Positions 45,052 through 54,300 of a stretch of 64,000 bases of DNA are shown here, one piece after another. The notes under the pieces were generated by a model. That model ran no database searches. It had not been told where the DNA came from and was given only the letters and a program-made list of their open reading frames with translations. The stretch spans positions 1-64,000 of the forward strand of contig DIHO01000004.1 of NCBI GenBank assembly GCA_002420185.1, given 5' to 3'. The first letter of the stretch is position 1. Each line of letters opens with the position of its first letter. The stretch is from Opitutales bacterium UBA5694 (lineage in GTDB: Bacteria > Verrucomicrobiota > Verrucomicrobiia > Opitutales > Opitutaceae). The translations under genes and the position numbers were made by a program.

Positions 45052-46383
45052 TTGAGAGTGACTAACTTAAGCGTCGCACAGATAGGATATGGGGTGGAGT
45101 TTCCTGTCAATATTACCTCGCTAAATCCTCATCCCATCACAATTACGCCCATATTTCGCCCGTTGGTTACCTTCCTCGCTTTTTCCGCAGGCCTCGGGTT
45201 AGGCTGTAAAGCCATTTTCTCTGACGACTTTCCTTGGACACGCCACACAATCGACAACAGCTCTCGAGGAGCCGACGGAGTGAAAATGGGGCATCTAAAC
45301 AACGACGGGCTGATTGATCTCACCGTTGGGTGGGAGGAGGGTGGCCTAACGCGAGTTTATCTTCATCCAGGAGCGGAGGCCGTCACCGAGATATGGCCTT
45401 CAACTGAAATTGGAGTGACCCGTTCCACAGAAGACGCGACCTTCGTCGATCTCAATCGTGATGATATTCTAGACGTCGTTTCCAGTTGTGAAGGAAATGA
45501 GCAGGCACTCTATCTTCATTTTGCGCCAAATGAGAGCGACATCCTCACGGGGGAAAAATGGACCCAACGACCTCTTCCCGGCTCCGTAGGGATGACTCGA
45601 TGGATGTTCGCCACTCCAACGGAAATCAACTTTGGCGACCAATCCGAGCGTTTACTGACCGCCGGAAGCAAAGACCCAAATGGAGTAATAGGATTCTGGA
45701 AAATTCCCAAATATCCTGAAGATCCCTCTAGCGACTGGGACTGGCACCCTCTGTCAAAAGCCGGGTGGATTATGTCAATTATCCCGAAGGATATGGATGG
45801 CGACCAAGACATCGACATATTCTTCATTGACCGAAAGGGAGATACTCGAGGAGCGTATTGGATGGAGAATCCAGGTTCAATCGATCGCCAGTGGGACAAA
45901 CACCTGATTGGAGGCAGTAACGAAGAACTTCTGTTTTCAGACCTAAAAGACCTGAACTCTGACGGACTCGAGGACCTCGTGGCTACCGCAAAAGACAATC
46001 GGCTTCTTTGGTGGCGACGACTCGATCGTTCGGGAAAATCTTGGGAACTCGAGGAAGTCGAGTACCCTAAATTTTCAGCACGAGCTAAAGCGGTGGCTAT
46101 CGGAGATGTCGATGGCGACGGCTTACTCGATCTAGTCGCAAACTGCGAAAATGCGAATCCGCCCCTTCAGGGAGTTTTCTGGTTGCGTCAAAGCAAAAAC
46201 AAACCGCTCAAGAAATGGGAAGCGTTTGGGATCAGCGGACCCGAAGGCGTTAAATTTGATCGAATCGAACTCGTTGACCTGGACCTTGACGGCGATTTGG
46301 ATATTCTTACCTGTGAGGAACATCACGTAGTTGGGGGAGAACGGACGGGGTTAGGAGTAATTTGGTACGAGAATCCATTCTGA
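45052..46383 (+). CDS. Secreted FG-GAP/VCBS repeat protein
   Basis: This encodes up to 443 aa. The first candidate start is TTG 45052, which is weak; the signal-peptide-like segment (RPLVTFLAFSAGLGLGC, about residues 36-52) suggests a later start. The mature protein contains repeated FG-GAP/VCBS blades with calcium-loop motifs: GHLNNDGLIDLTVGWE, DLNRDDILDVVSS, DMDGDQDIDIFFID, DLNSDGLEDLVA, DVDGDGLLDLVAN and DLDLDGDLDILTCEE. This predicts a seven-blade, integrin-like propeller secreted to the periplasm or cell surface. The role is unknown. It precedes the EF-hand gene, also calcium-related, by about 100 nt. Confidence 0.8.
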   Translation: MRVTNLSVAQIGYGVEFPVNITSLNPHPITITPIFRPLVTFLAFSAGLGLGCKAIFSDDFPWTRHTIDNSSRGADGVKMGHLNNDGLIDLTVGWEEGGLTRVYLHPGAEAVTEIWPSTEIGVTRSTEDATFVDLNRDDILDVVSSCEGNEQALYLHFAPNESDILTGEKWTQRPLPGSVGMTRWMFATPTEINFGDQSERLLTAGSKDPNGVIGFWKIPKYPEDPSSDWDWHPLSKAGWIMSIIPKDMDGDQDIDIFFIDRKGDTRGAYWMENPGSIDRQWDKHLIGGSNEELLFSDLKDLNSDGLEDLVATAKDNRLLWWRRLDRSGKSWELEEVEYPKFSARAKAVAIGDVDGDGLLDLVANCENANPPLQGVFWLRQSKNKPLKKWEAFGISGPEGVKFDRIELVDLDLDGDLDILTCEEHHVVGGERTGLGVIWYENPF

Positions 46384-46481
46384 ACCTCATTTCTTCGCCT
46401 AAGGGTGAAAGAAAAAACTGAAACCTTGGAACTCGAGCAACCGTTTACTACGAGACGATTCCAAAGACTAATCTCAACCCC

Positions 46482-46916
46482 ATGACACTTATGAAGAAAC
46501 GCACTCTCGCCCTTTTATCCACACTCCTAATCGCCGGAAACACCACAATTACAGCCCATGACGTACCGCATGGTTTAGGAGGACAGGGCGGCAACCACGA
46601 ACGCCCTAATTTCTTTGTTTTGGCTGACAAAGACGAAAGCGACACCGTAAGTCTCGACGAACTAGTAAAATTCAGTGTCGAGATGATGAGTCGTCGCGGT
46701 GGGCAGGGACCAAGACAAGGACTAGCAGGAGGACGCCAGGGTAGAGGCGACCCAGCAGCAATGGCGAACCGCGTGAGGAAACAGCTCAGCGTCGCATTCA
46801 AAAAGGCCGACACGGACGAAAACGGAGAACTCTCCAAAGAGGAGTTTGCCAAAATGCCTAAGGGCCGGGGGCTTCGCGGTGGCGAACAACACAGCCCAAA
46901 AGTGGGTGGTGCCTAA
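46482..46916 (+). CDS. Secreted EF-hand protein
   Basis: This encodes 144 aa. Signal peptide: residues 1-22 (TLALLSTLLIAGNTTITA). Two EF-hand loops are visible, ADKDESDTVSLDEL (about residues 47-60) and ADTDENGELSKEEF (about 113-126), separated by a Gly/Arg/Gln-rich linker. This architecture is common in Verrucomicrobia and Planctomycetes and probably binds calcium outside the cytoplasm. The binding partner is unknown. Start at ATG 46482; a second ATG at 46491 is possible. Confidence 0.85.
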   Translation: MTLMKKRTLALLSTLLIAGNTTITAHDVPHGLGGQGGNHERPNFFVLADKDESDTVSLDELVKFSVEMMSRRGGQGPRQGLAGGRQGRGDPAAMANRVRKQLSVAFKKADTDENGELSKEEFAKMPKGRGLRGGEQHSPKVGGA

Positions 46917-46932
46917 TCCATAAACCCTTTAG

Positions 46933-47120
46933 CTAAATCGATTCAGTCGCTAGATACCGTCGGATTGCAGCGTCTCTCTTGAACTTTTGCTCTTCCTCGC
47001 GGGCTTCAACCTCCCCTTTTTCAACCGCACGCAATTCTGTCTCTGCCTCGAAAACTAGTATCGATTCCGTTAGCGTAGCTGCTTGGGGATGGTCCTTTCC
47101 CAAAACCAAAGTATAGATGA
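46933..47120 (-). pseudogene. Possible remnant of a tetratricopeptide-repeat gene
   Basis: On the minus strand a 60-codon frame without an ATG start reads LVLGKDHPQAATL, then FEAETELRAVEKGEVEA, then AIRRYLATESI and a stop at 46933-46935. The GKDHPQAATL segment matches the start of TPR_12-type repeats (LG-x-DHP-x-x-A). The helical composition of the rest fits a C-terminal tail. An in-frame stop just upstream and the lack of a start suggest a truncated, dead gene. Confidence 0.4.
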
Positions 47121-47523
47121 ACTAGCTTTTGGCTGCGGTCTAGTCCTGCTGAAAATAGTGGATGTATCCAAAAACAAATTGGCTTTTGTTTGGTCATCAT
47201 TGGGTATACTCAACTTTGGGTTACTACTTTCTGTTTGTATTGGGAGTCACACAATTTATGGGAACCCAACGGATACCGCTACTTAAACAAGCGCTTTCCC
47301 CCTATCAGACGAAAGAAAAATGGCATTTATTCATCACAATCTGCCGACACCGCAATGTGGATCGGTCAATCTAATCGTAGCTGTCTTATTCAACCGCCTG
47401 GTGGAATCATCCTATCAATTTTCCAATTAGAATCTCTTTTCCCGAAAATCCCCCTAGGGGCAAAACCTTAGGTAGGCGACTCTACGAAAACCATCTTACA
47501 CCAATTTTTCTAACAGCCGTTTT
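47121..47523. other. Intergenic region upstream of the oxidoreductase 3' end
   Basis: This is about 400 nt. Overlapping plus-strand frames (47083-47471) have hydrophobic patches but mutually exclusive reading and no family match. I see no supported gene and no clear terminator or repeat. Confidence 0.4.
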
Positions 47524-48645
47524 CTATATCTCTACTCGTTTGCCACCAGTCGCGAGAGAACGATAGAGCGCATCAATCACTTTCATATCCCTCAGTCCTT
47601 CTTCTCCCGAGACAATCGAAGGAATCCCTTCTCGAACCCCTCGAGCAAAGCCATCCATTTGCCGTTCCTGCTGATTGACCGTCTGAACCTCGAGAGTCCT
47701 GACAGGATTCTGTCCCCTGAAGACCCGTCCTTTAATCCCCGTGTACTTGGTAGCAGGTTCCAAAAGAGCCGCTCCTTGAGCATAACTCACATACAAGCGA
47801 TTGGCCCTCAGATTATAAGACGTCGTCGAATTCGAATATGCGCCGCCTGGGAACTCCATTTGCCAAGTAACGGTCTCATCCACCTCCTTGAATTTTCCCC
47901 AGTCCGTCTTGGTCTCCTGGGCTCGAATCGCAATCGGTTCTTCGCCGGTTGCGTAACGTGCTGCCTGAATACAGTAGATTCCCATATCCATAACCGCTCC
48001 ACCACCAGCTAACTCGCGATTCAAGCGCCAAGCATCGAGATTATTGCCTATTGCGAACGCGGCTTCCGACTGCACGTATTTAATTGGGCCATAGGGCCGT
48101 TCTTCGGCCAGTTTCATAATTTCAATCGTATTCGGATCGAAGTGGAGACGATAGCCAATTGACAACATCACTCCGTTTGCCTTGCAGGCGTCGATCATAG
48201 CCTGTCCCTCGGCTGCGTTTAATGCCATCGGCTTTTCGCAGATCACATGCTTCCCCGCTTTCGCCGCTCGAATGGTGTACTCCGCATGCATGGAGTTCGG
48301 AAGTACGATATAAACAATATCAATATCATCATTCGAGGCGATTGAATCAAAATTTTCGTAGTTATAGGTGTTCGCTTTCTTGATCCCGTATTTAGCTCTC
48401 CAAACGGACTCCTTGTCCTTTGTGCCCGTGACAATTCCCGACAAATAGCAATCCGTTGCCGACTCGAGAGCGGGCGCTAATTGTTTTGTCGAATAGTTTC
48501 CCAATCCCACGAGGGCGATCCCAAGCTTGCGAGGCGTTTTCGGCACCGCCTCGGCGGCTAGGTCTGGCAACGGGTTCGCAATTGAGAACGCACCGAGTCC
48601 CACCGATAGATCTTTGAGAAAGGAACGACGGGAATTTTGAGGCAT
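47524..48645 (-). CDS. Tat-exported Gfo/Idh/MocA family oxidoreductase
   Basis: This encodes 373 aa. A twin-arginine signal (SRRSFLKDLSVGLGAFSIAN) is at residues 5-24, so it is exported folded, as for glucose-fructose oxidoreductase. The Rossmann domain opens LGIALVGLGNYSTKQLAPAL, with the family motif VICEKPMAL (about residue 137). The C-terminal alpha/beta domain carries ELAGGGAVMDMGIYCIQAARY, a common GFOR feature. It acts on a sugar or sugar acid with tightly bound NADP. No sugar transporter is next to it. It is probably monocistronic. Confidence 0.9.
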   Translation of the reverse strand: MPQNSRRSFLKDLSVGLGAFSIANPLPDLAAEAVPKTPRKLGIALVGLGNYSTKQLAPALESATDCYLSGIVTGTKDKESVWRAKYGIKKANTYNYENFDSIASNDDIDIVYIVLPNSMHAEYTIRAAKAGKHVICEKPMALNAAEGQAMIDACKANGVMLSIGYRLHFDPNTIEIMKLAEERPYGPIKYVQSEAAFAIGNNLDAWRLNRELAGGGAVMDMGIYCIQAARYATGEEPIAIRAQETKTDWGKFKEVDETVTWQMEFPGGAYSNSTTSYNLRANRLYVSYAQGAALLEPATKYTGIKGRVFRGQNPVRTLEVQTVNQQERQMDGFARGVREGIPSIVSGEEGLRDMKVIDALYRSLATGGKRVEI

Positions 48646-48921
48646 ATTGAATCTCTAATCTCGTATTACTGGGACTCTTATTTCTTGATCACGCGTTGGT
48701 TTGAGGCAAAAGCTTTATCACACCCTAATCGGAACAAAACAGGATCGATTATTCAACAAAAGTTTCAACCCCAACCCTCACTACATGCAAAGCAACCAGC
48801 TTGGGGGACGCTTTAATCACGAGGAGGCACTTAATTACAATCTTGCAAATAGTGAGAGGCCAATCTAGCCTTCTCTCTCTTCTCGAGAATCATCGAGCAA
48901 CACAAATCAAAGAATTTGAAT

Positions 48922-49236
48922 ATGAAAAAGTTATTGATATTAATTACAAGCATCGCGTTCTCGCTACCGCTTTTAGCGGAGGATAAAGAAGTTACCCTCG
49001 AAGGCACAGGCCTTTGTGCCAAGTGTTCCTTGGGCGAAGCCGAAAAGTGCACCAACGCGCTCCAGGTTAAAGGAAAAGACGGCAAGGTGAAGACCTACCT
49101 CCTGACTAAGAATTTAGAGCACGGTACCTACTTCTGTCAGGGCAAGACCGAAAATTTGCTGGTGACAGGGGTAGTCAAAAAGGAAGACGGTAAACTCCTG
49201 ATTGTTCCGACTGCGGTTACGGAGAAAGAGAGCTGA
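48922..49236 (+). CDS. Small periplasmic cysteine-containing protein (DUF6370-like)
   Basis: This encodes 104 aa from ATG 48922 (MKKLLILITSIAFSLPLLA, a signal peptide); an ATG two codons earlier is possible. The mature protein has GTGLCAKCSLGEAEKCTNAL, with a CxxC pair plus a third cysteine, and a late Cys in GTYFCQGKT. The cysteine spacing recalls the DUF6370 family and could bind metal or form disulfides. Function is not known. It is followed by a strong hairpin terminator at 49261-49295, so it is likely transcribed alone. Confidence 0.8.
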   Translation: MKKLLILITSIAFSLPLLAEDKEVTLEGTGLCAKCSLGEAEKCTNALQVKGKDGKVKTYLLTKNLEHGTYFCQGKTENLLVTGVVKKEDGKLLIVPTAVTEKES

Positions 49237-49260
49237 TTCAAATTCCAGCCTAATCATTTT

Positions 49261-49295
49261 GATCCCGTTCTTCTGGAGAAGAGCGGGATTTTTTG
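49261..49295 (+). terminator. Rho-independent terminator
   Basis: A 12 bp stem (49262-49273 with 49278-49289, one G-T pair) closes the loop TGGA and is followed by a run of six T. It lies 25 nt after the small cysteine-protein gene. Confidence 0.9.
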
Positions 49296-49313
49296 AATTT
49301 AGAGAACGTTCGA

Positions 49314-50060
49314 CTATGAAATCGCCCAAGGTAACAGTTCATCGTATAACAACTGGCACTCATCGAGCAACGCCTTTAGTCTCTCAGGGAAAGGTTCTGG
49401 TTTCGGTTGGTAGGGAGCAAAACCGGTAGACCGGTGGGCATTGTGATACCAATGGGGTGCCCAGACACCGTCGTCCTTTTTGGGTCCCGCTTCCCATGAA
49501 AGCATCGAGGACATGAAATCGATACCCACCTTTTGGCATAAACTTCTCAATACAGATTCGGGAGATTCCAGAAGGCGTTTCGAATCAATGACGACAGGGG
49601 CTTCTCCTGCGGCAATAATCCCATCGGCGATTCGCTTGAGCTTATCATACCCTGTGTCTGCCAAGCCAAATTCTGGAATTGTCTTCGAGTAGGAGTGTAG
49701 CATGTCACAAGGCTGGCGCAATAGTAGCACATTCGTCAGTCTGTTCAGAAAACCCCAGTCGAGGTCTACCAAATGATGGGCCATATTCTTATAAAATAGA
49801 ACCGGCTTTCCAAGTTCCCCTAGCAAAACGTCTTCGACTACACGCTCGCCGTCGTTGTGTTGGGCACGCAGGATGTCTTCTTCTCCCGGATGGGGCGGTC
49901 GCTCCGCTTGGCTCGAAAGGTAGTGAGCGTACAACGGCTCATCGAAAACTCGCGTATCCGGTCTTTGCGCGAACGAGTACATCAAGGCCGTTGACACGTT
50001 TCGAGGGCTAGACCAGATCGAGATCCGCTTCGTCTCGCTTGCCTTCATTGCTTTGCTCAT
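49314..50060 (-). CDS. Sulfotransferase family protein
   Basis: This encodes 248 aa. The PAPS 5'-phosphosulfate-binding loop is recognisable near the N-terminus (ISIWSSPRNVSTALMYSFAQ), followed by RVFDEPLYAHYLS. A later LLLRQPCDMLHSYSK matches the 3'-phosphate-binding region. PAPS-dependent transfer is the family role; the acceptor is unknown. Proteins of this subtype are often annotated beside class IV aminotransferases, as here: its start overlaps the end of the aminotransferase pseudogene by 4 nt (ATGA). It is itself intact, although its partner is broken. Confidence 0.85.
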   Translation of the reverse strand: MSKAMKASETKRISIWSSPRNVSTALMYSFAQRPDTRVFDEPLYAHYLSSQAERPPHPGEEDILRAQHNDGERVVEDVLLGELGKPVLFYKNMAHHLVDLDWGFLNRLTNVLLLRQPCDMLHSYSKTIPEFGLADTGYDKLKRIADGIIAAGEAPVVIDSKRLLESPESVLRSLCQKVGIDFMSSMLSWEAGPKKDDGVWAPHWYHNAHRSTGFAPYQPKPEPFPERLKALLDECQLLYDELLPWAIS

Positions 50061-50969
50061 TCTATGTAATCTTCAAACTCCTGATTGTATAAATCCCTCA
50101 ATCTCGAGGTCATCTCTCCCGGGATCGCTTCGCATGGCAATCGCTGCCGATCCACTTCAACCACTGTCGTCAAACCTGGAAACTTTCCGGTGACAAACGC
50201 TTCATCCGCACCATACAAATCCACCATTGAAAAGTCTTTTTGGCGAACCACTATTTCCTTTTTCTCGCAAACAGAAATCACTTCGGAGCGAGTTACGCCA
50301 TTCATGCAATAGCTACCCGTTGATGTCCAAACCTCGCCATTGCGAACGATAAAGAACTTAGTAGCGTTGCATGTGGATACAGAGCCATTGATGTCTAGCA
50401 TCAATGGCTCATCTACCCCAGCTCTAATCGTCTGTCTAGGGGCGGTCACCTCATGCAATTTGCTGTGGCAGTTCAATCGTTGGTCTAAATAGTCTTGCGA
50501 TCCTCTTCGTATTTTAGAGGCAAACAATCGCACCCTATAGCGTTTCGATTCGGTGATCGTAATCTTGTATTCAGGAATAATTACATTTTTAGGAGATGTC
50601 ACTTTCAGTCGATAATCCTGTGAAGGTGGTTTTTTGTTTCCTATCGTGACCATTGAACGAACATACACACCATATACCATGTCGTTCGCATCTACAGCTT
50701 CCTTAAGTTTTTATCAAAAGATTCAAGCGGCTCTCCCATATCCATGAATATCATACGGACACCTGCACAAAGCCGATTTAGATGGCCTTCCAAAAAACCA
50801 AAAAGCCTTTGTCAAGCCGTGGGCCTTCCCACACTCCATCTCCCACAAGACAACCACTATCAAAAACGGGGATCTTCGCCTCATTTCGCGGAACCAGTTC
50901 CCCGTTTACGTATATCAGAACCGATTCATTCCTATAGTCTTCAATACTGCCGTGTGTTCCGAGAGCCAT
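50057..50969 (-). pseudogene. Class IV (branched-chain/D-amino acid type) aminotransferase, two frameshifts
   Basis: The N-terminal part (50778-50969) reads GTHGSIEDYRNESVLIYVNG and VFDSGCLVGDGVWEGPRL, the classic class IV start. That frame ends at KAI and a stop. The next segment continues in another frame (HLNRLCAGVRMIFMDMG, about 50700-50780). A third frame then joins EAVDAND to the intact stretch 50057-50680, with the PLP-lysine region SQDYLDQRLNCHSK (Lys is the likely Schiff base), NATKFFIVRNGEVWTS and VTRSEVI. One full-length enzyme is thus split by two frameshifts within 120 nt. The short C-terminal open frame lacks the start region and is unlikely to be functional. Confidence 0.8.
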
Positions 50970-50992
50970 ATCTTGGACCAGGTCAAATACTT

Positions 50993-51413
50993 TCAGCCTC
51001 CTATGTCAACAAAGCCAGTGGTGAAAGACCATCTATTCTTCTGAAAGTAGCCGTTGAGAAAAATCGCCAAGACAACAATCCCCGCCCCCAGATAAAATCC
51101 TTCCGACATGGTCTCACTCTCTGACCAAATCAGCAGGGCCAGTAACAATAGGTAATATCAGCTCCAATTTGACCGCCATCACAACCGAGTTTGGGGAGAC
51201 TTTCTTAACTAGTTGTACGCTGAGCACAAACGATAACACAGTACACACAATGTCCAAAATGAGGAGCGAACTGAAGTCGGCAAAAAGACGACCCAGCTCA
51301 CGAACCTTAAGTTTATTGACAAGCAGTATGAACAGGGAGGCACCCAGAGGAGCCGAAACTACCTTTTTGACAAGCCCTCTTCTGCAAAACATAGTTAATC
51401 CTACCACGATCAT
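50993..51413 (-). pseudogene. C-terminal remnant of an EamA/DMT-family permease, frameshifted
   Basis: The frame 51114-51413 encodes hydrophobic helices (LLILDIVCTVLSFVLSVQLV) and VVMAVKLELILPIVTGPAD, which fits the ninth helix of an EamA transporter. It stops, but the adjoining frame continues with MSEGFYLGAGIVVLAIFLNGYF, the expected last helix, ending at 50993. A normal EamA transporter has about 290 residues; only about the last third remains. The truncated 5' end abuts the divergent DUF1232 gene. Confidence 0.6.
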
Positions 51414-51416
51414 CGT

Positions 51417-51776
51417 ATGAGTAAACTAGTCCCAAACAACAACGACTATTCGGAAAACTATAGTGAAGAAGGGCTTAAAGAAAAGATTTCCAAATTCGCC
51501 AAAACCGCTGGGCGCGAAGTCGTTGAAAAAGCTCTAATACTTTTCTTTGCCGCTTCAGATCCGGATACCCCAAAAAAGTCGAAAGCGATCATCTTTTCCG
51601 CTTTAGGATATTTCATTCTGCCGCTGGACGCGATCCCAGATATTACGCCAATTTTCGGATTTACTGACGACCTAGGTGCTGTAGCTCTTGCCCTAGCGAC
51701 GGTAGCTGCCCACGTAAAACCCGAGCACAGAGAAAGGGCGAAACAGAAAACACTAAAATGGTTCGCTAAGGATTGA
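51417..51776 (+). CDS. YkvA/DUF1232 family small membrane protein
   Basis: This encodes 119 aa. The DUF1232 signature is clear in the middle: AIIFSALGYFILPLDAIPDI followed by TPIFGFTDDLGAVALALAT, with the conserved Pro-Asp pairs. One or two membrane helices are predicted. The N-terminal 45 residues are charged and probably cytoplasmic. Function is unknown for the family. The gene stands alone, convergent with the exonuclease gene and divergent from the permease remnant. Confidence 0.88.
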   Translation: MSKLVPNNNDYSENYSEEGLKEKISKFAKTAGREVVEKALILFFAASDPDTPKKSKAIIFSALGYFILPLDAIPDITPIFGFTDDLGAVALALATVAAHVKPEHRERAKQKTLKWFAKD

Positions 51777-51786
51777 ACCGGCTATC

Positions 51787-52542
51787 TCACTTCCATTCCA
51801 TCGTCACGGGACAATGGTCCGAGCCAAGGACCTCCGGGAGGATTTTTGCGGCTTTAAGTCGAGATCGAAGCAGTTGCGAGATGATGAAATAGTCGATACG
51901 CCACCCGACATTTCGGGCTCGAGAGTTCGCACGAAAACTCCACCACGAATAGTGCCCCTTACCCTGGTTAAATTCGCGAAAGGTATCAATGAAACCAGAT
52001 TCGATAATTGCATCAAAGTCTGCTCGCTCCTCATTCGTGAATCCCGCGTTTTTCCGATTCGTCTTTGGGTTAGCCAGATCGTCTTCTGTATGCGCCACAT
52101 TCAGGTCCCCGCAAAATACGACTGGCTTCATTTTCTCCAGCGACTTCATCCGAGTAAGAAATGCTTTATTCCATTCCCTCCGATAGGGCAAGCGCTTCAA
52201 CTCGTTCTGCGAATTGGGCGTATACACATTGGTTAGGAAAAAATCATCGTACTCAAGGGTGACTACGCGACCCTCACTATCGTATTTTTTCAGCCCAAGG
52301 CCATAGCTAGCGGACAATGGCTTATGGGGAGTGATGGTCACCGTTCCCGAATACCCCTTCCTCTCCGCTTCATTCGCAAAAACATGTAGTCCACTTCGCC
52401 AACCAATATTCTCTACAATTTCGCTTGTTGCCTTGGTCTCCTGCAGACACATGAAGTCTGCTCCACAGGATTCGAAAAACGTCATCGCCCCCTTTTTTAC
52501 TGCCGCACGAACCCCATTAACGTTCCAGGATATAAATTTCAT
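51787..52542 (-). CDS. xthA: Exodeoxyribonuclease III
   Basis: This encodes 251 aa of the ExoIII/AP endonuclease family, which cleaves 5' to abasic sites and trims 3' ends in base-excision repair. Motifs: MKFISWNVNGVRAAVKKG (metal-binding Asn), FMCLQETKA (catalytic Glu), LTNVYTPNSQNE (Tyr), VVFCGDLNVAHTEDDL (Asp-x-Asn) and a terminal GSDHCPVTMEWK (catalytic Asp-His). WWSFRANSRARNVGWRIDYF is also typical. All active-site residues are present and length is normal. It is monocistronic. Confidence 0.96.
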   Translation of the reverse strand: MKFISWNVNGVRAAVKKGAMTFFESCGADFMCLQETKATSEIVENIGWRSGLHVFANEAERKGYSGTVTITPHKPLSASYGLGLKKYDSEGRVVTLEYDDFFLTNVYTPNSQNELKRLPYRREWNKAFLTRMKSLEKMKPVVFCGDLNVAHTEDDLANPKTNRKNAGFTNEERADFDAIIESGFIDTFREFNQGKGHYSWWSFRANSRARNVGWRIDYFIISQLLRSRLKAAKILPEVLGSDHCPVTMEWK

Positions 52543-52665
52543 TCGGTCGGTGATAGGTTTGAATTGGTAGCATGCAAACGTTTAGTTACGCTCTGTTATC
52601 GTAAAGCGTGGCTAACTGAGTCCTCGACATGAATCCAGGCCCTTCTAAAGTCGCCCCCAATTTAA

Positions 52666-54165
52666 ATGATTTCCAAAGTACAGATTCCAATAGGCAACCG
52701 TATCCCAGACAGACTCCATGCCGTGTCTGTTAGTCTGCCTACAATGGAAGATGTGATTGGCTACGAGGAGTGCGACCCTTCGATACTCGCTCGAATGAAC
52801 TCGGGGTACCCACGCTTCGTTAAGCACGAATGCCTACGGCATATCGAGAGCTTCTGGCAGGAGTTTTTCGACAAGCCAAACGAGCCTATTTGGCTAACAG
52901 CATCCGAAGAAATCGCCCACTTACTGGAGTCCCATCTTGATTGCCCAGAATCCAAATTCCTCAAGCATCAAGGAGTATCAGGTGTCAGAATACCGAATAG
53001 CGAAGCGATGAATCACGAGGCCAAACTCTTTCTTCAACATATTGGTGGCTACCTTTGTTCTAGAAAAGCGGAGGACTATCTCGTCGCCAATAAGCTGCAA
53101 AAAAGCGTGCAGCCGGAATCGCTCTTCGAAGGAGATTCTAAAGCGAAAGTTATCAGTGTACTTCAGCCGCTTTTAGGGGGTGAAACCTCAAAAGCGATTC
53201 TTCTCGCGAGCTCTGGAATGAACGCCATTTACGCGACATTTCAGGCCGTCAACCAAATCCAGGCCCCCAAACGTCGGCATTCCTGGATCAGACTCGGCTG
53301 GCTGTATGCCGATACGATGCACATCCTTGACAAGCTTTCGCACGGTGGCGGCTCAAACAAGGATTTGTACGACGTCTTCGACCTCGAACAGCTTGAAACG
53401 CTTCTCGCCAAGCACCCTGAAGCGTTTGCAGGAATAATTACCGAAACGCCAACCAATCCTTTGATACAATCCATGAATCTTGAGCGTATTCGAGAGTTGG
53501 CCACGGCCTATGGCGTCTATCTCGTATTGGACCCCACTGTGCTTTCTCCAGCTAACGTCGATGTTTCACCCTACGCGGATATTATCGTAAACAGCCTTAC
53601 CAAGTACGCCGCCAACGAAGGAGATGTCATCATGGGAGCCGTATCCATTATGAACCATTGCCCGGATAATGAGTCTATCTGCGATAGTGTTTCGAAGTTT
53701 GCGAACTACCCATATGAGCGAAATCAGCAACGCCTCGCTCAACAGATTGACGAATATCTTCCTCACTTGGAACGTGTCAACGAGTCTACGATGCAAGTCG
53801 TCGATTACTTGAATCGCCATCCAAAAGTCAGTCGTGTTCACTGGGCTAATGAGCCAAGGTCCCAATCGAATTTCCAGAAAATCGCTCGCAGCGAAAATTC
53901 AATCGGAGGAATGATTTCCTTTGAGTTAGAATCAGATCTCGCCCGCTTCTACGATCGCCTCAATATTTGCAAGGGTCCCAGTTTTGGCATGAGACACTCT
54001 TTAGCATGTCCCTTTATGTACCTAGCTCATTACGAGCTTGTATCCACTAGAAAGGGTCGGGAACAACTCGCCCTAGCCGGAATCAATCCGGAACTGATTC
54101 GATTTAGCGTTGGGACTGAACCCGTTGCTGGCATTATCGACAGCCTCCGCTTTGCGCTTTCCTGA
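52666..54165 (+). CDS. Cystathionine gamma-synthase-like PLP enzyme (fungal-type, N-terminally extended)
   Basis: This encodes 499 aa, about 100 more than bacterial MetB. The extension opens HAVSVSLPTMEDVIGYEE and has GYPRFVKH, which closely resembles fungal STR2-type enzymes. The Cys/Met-metabolism core includes LLASSGMNAIYATF, PTNPLIQ, YLVLDPTVLSPANVD (Asp to pyridine N), VNSLTKYAANEGDVIMG (Schiff-base Lys) and a late RFSVGTEP (carboxylate Arg). It may join cysteine to an activated homoserine in trans-sulfuration. The substrate and direction are inferred. No other sulfur gene is adjacent. Confidence 0.87.
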   Translation: MISKVQIPIGNRIPDRLHAVSVSLPTMEDVIGYEECDPSILARMNSGYPRFVKHECLRHIESFWQEFFDKPNEPIWLTASEEIAHLLESHLDCPESKFLKHQGVSGVRIPNSEAMNHEAKLFLQHIGGYLCSRKAEDYLVANKLQKSVQPESLFEGDSKAKVISVLQPLLGGETSKAILLASSGMNAIYATFQAVNQIQAPKRRHSWIRLGWLYADTMHILDKLSHGGGSNKDLYDVFDLEQLETLLAKHPEAFAGIITETPTNPLIQSMNLERIRELATAYGVYLVLDPTVLSPANVDVSPYADIIVNSLTKYAANEGDVIMGAVSIMNHCPDNESICDSVSKFANYPYERNQQRLAQQIDEYLPHLERVNESTMQVVDYLNRHPKVSRVHWANEPRSQSNFQKIARSENSIGGMISFELESDLARFYDRLNICKGPSFGMRHSLACPFMYLAHYELVSTRKGREQLALAGINPELIRFSVGTEPVAGIIDSLRFALS

Positions 54166-54300
54166 ATCCGCTTTCAACTTATTCCGCGATTCGATTCAAT
54201 AACTTAGATTTGTTTACATCCCTCTTTTTGAGTAGCGTGCGATGTGAGGGGATTCAATATTGAGTTGTAATAAGACAACGCTTCACTACACCCAACCCGT

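Noticed and set aside
47083..47471. Overlapping plus-strand frames with hydrophobic patches
   Set aside because: Mutually exclusive frames over the same DNA with low-quality composition.
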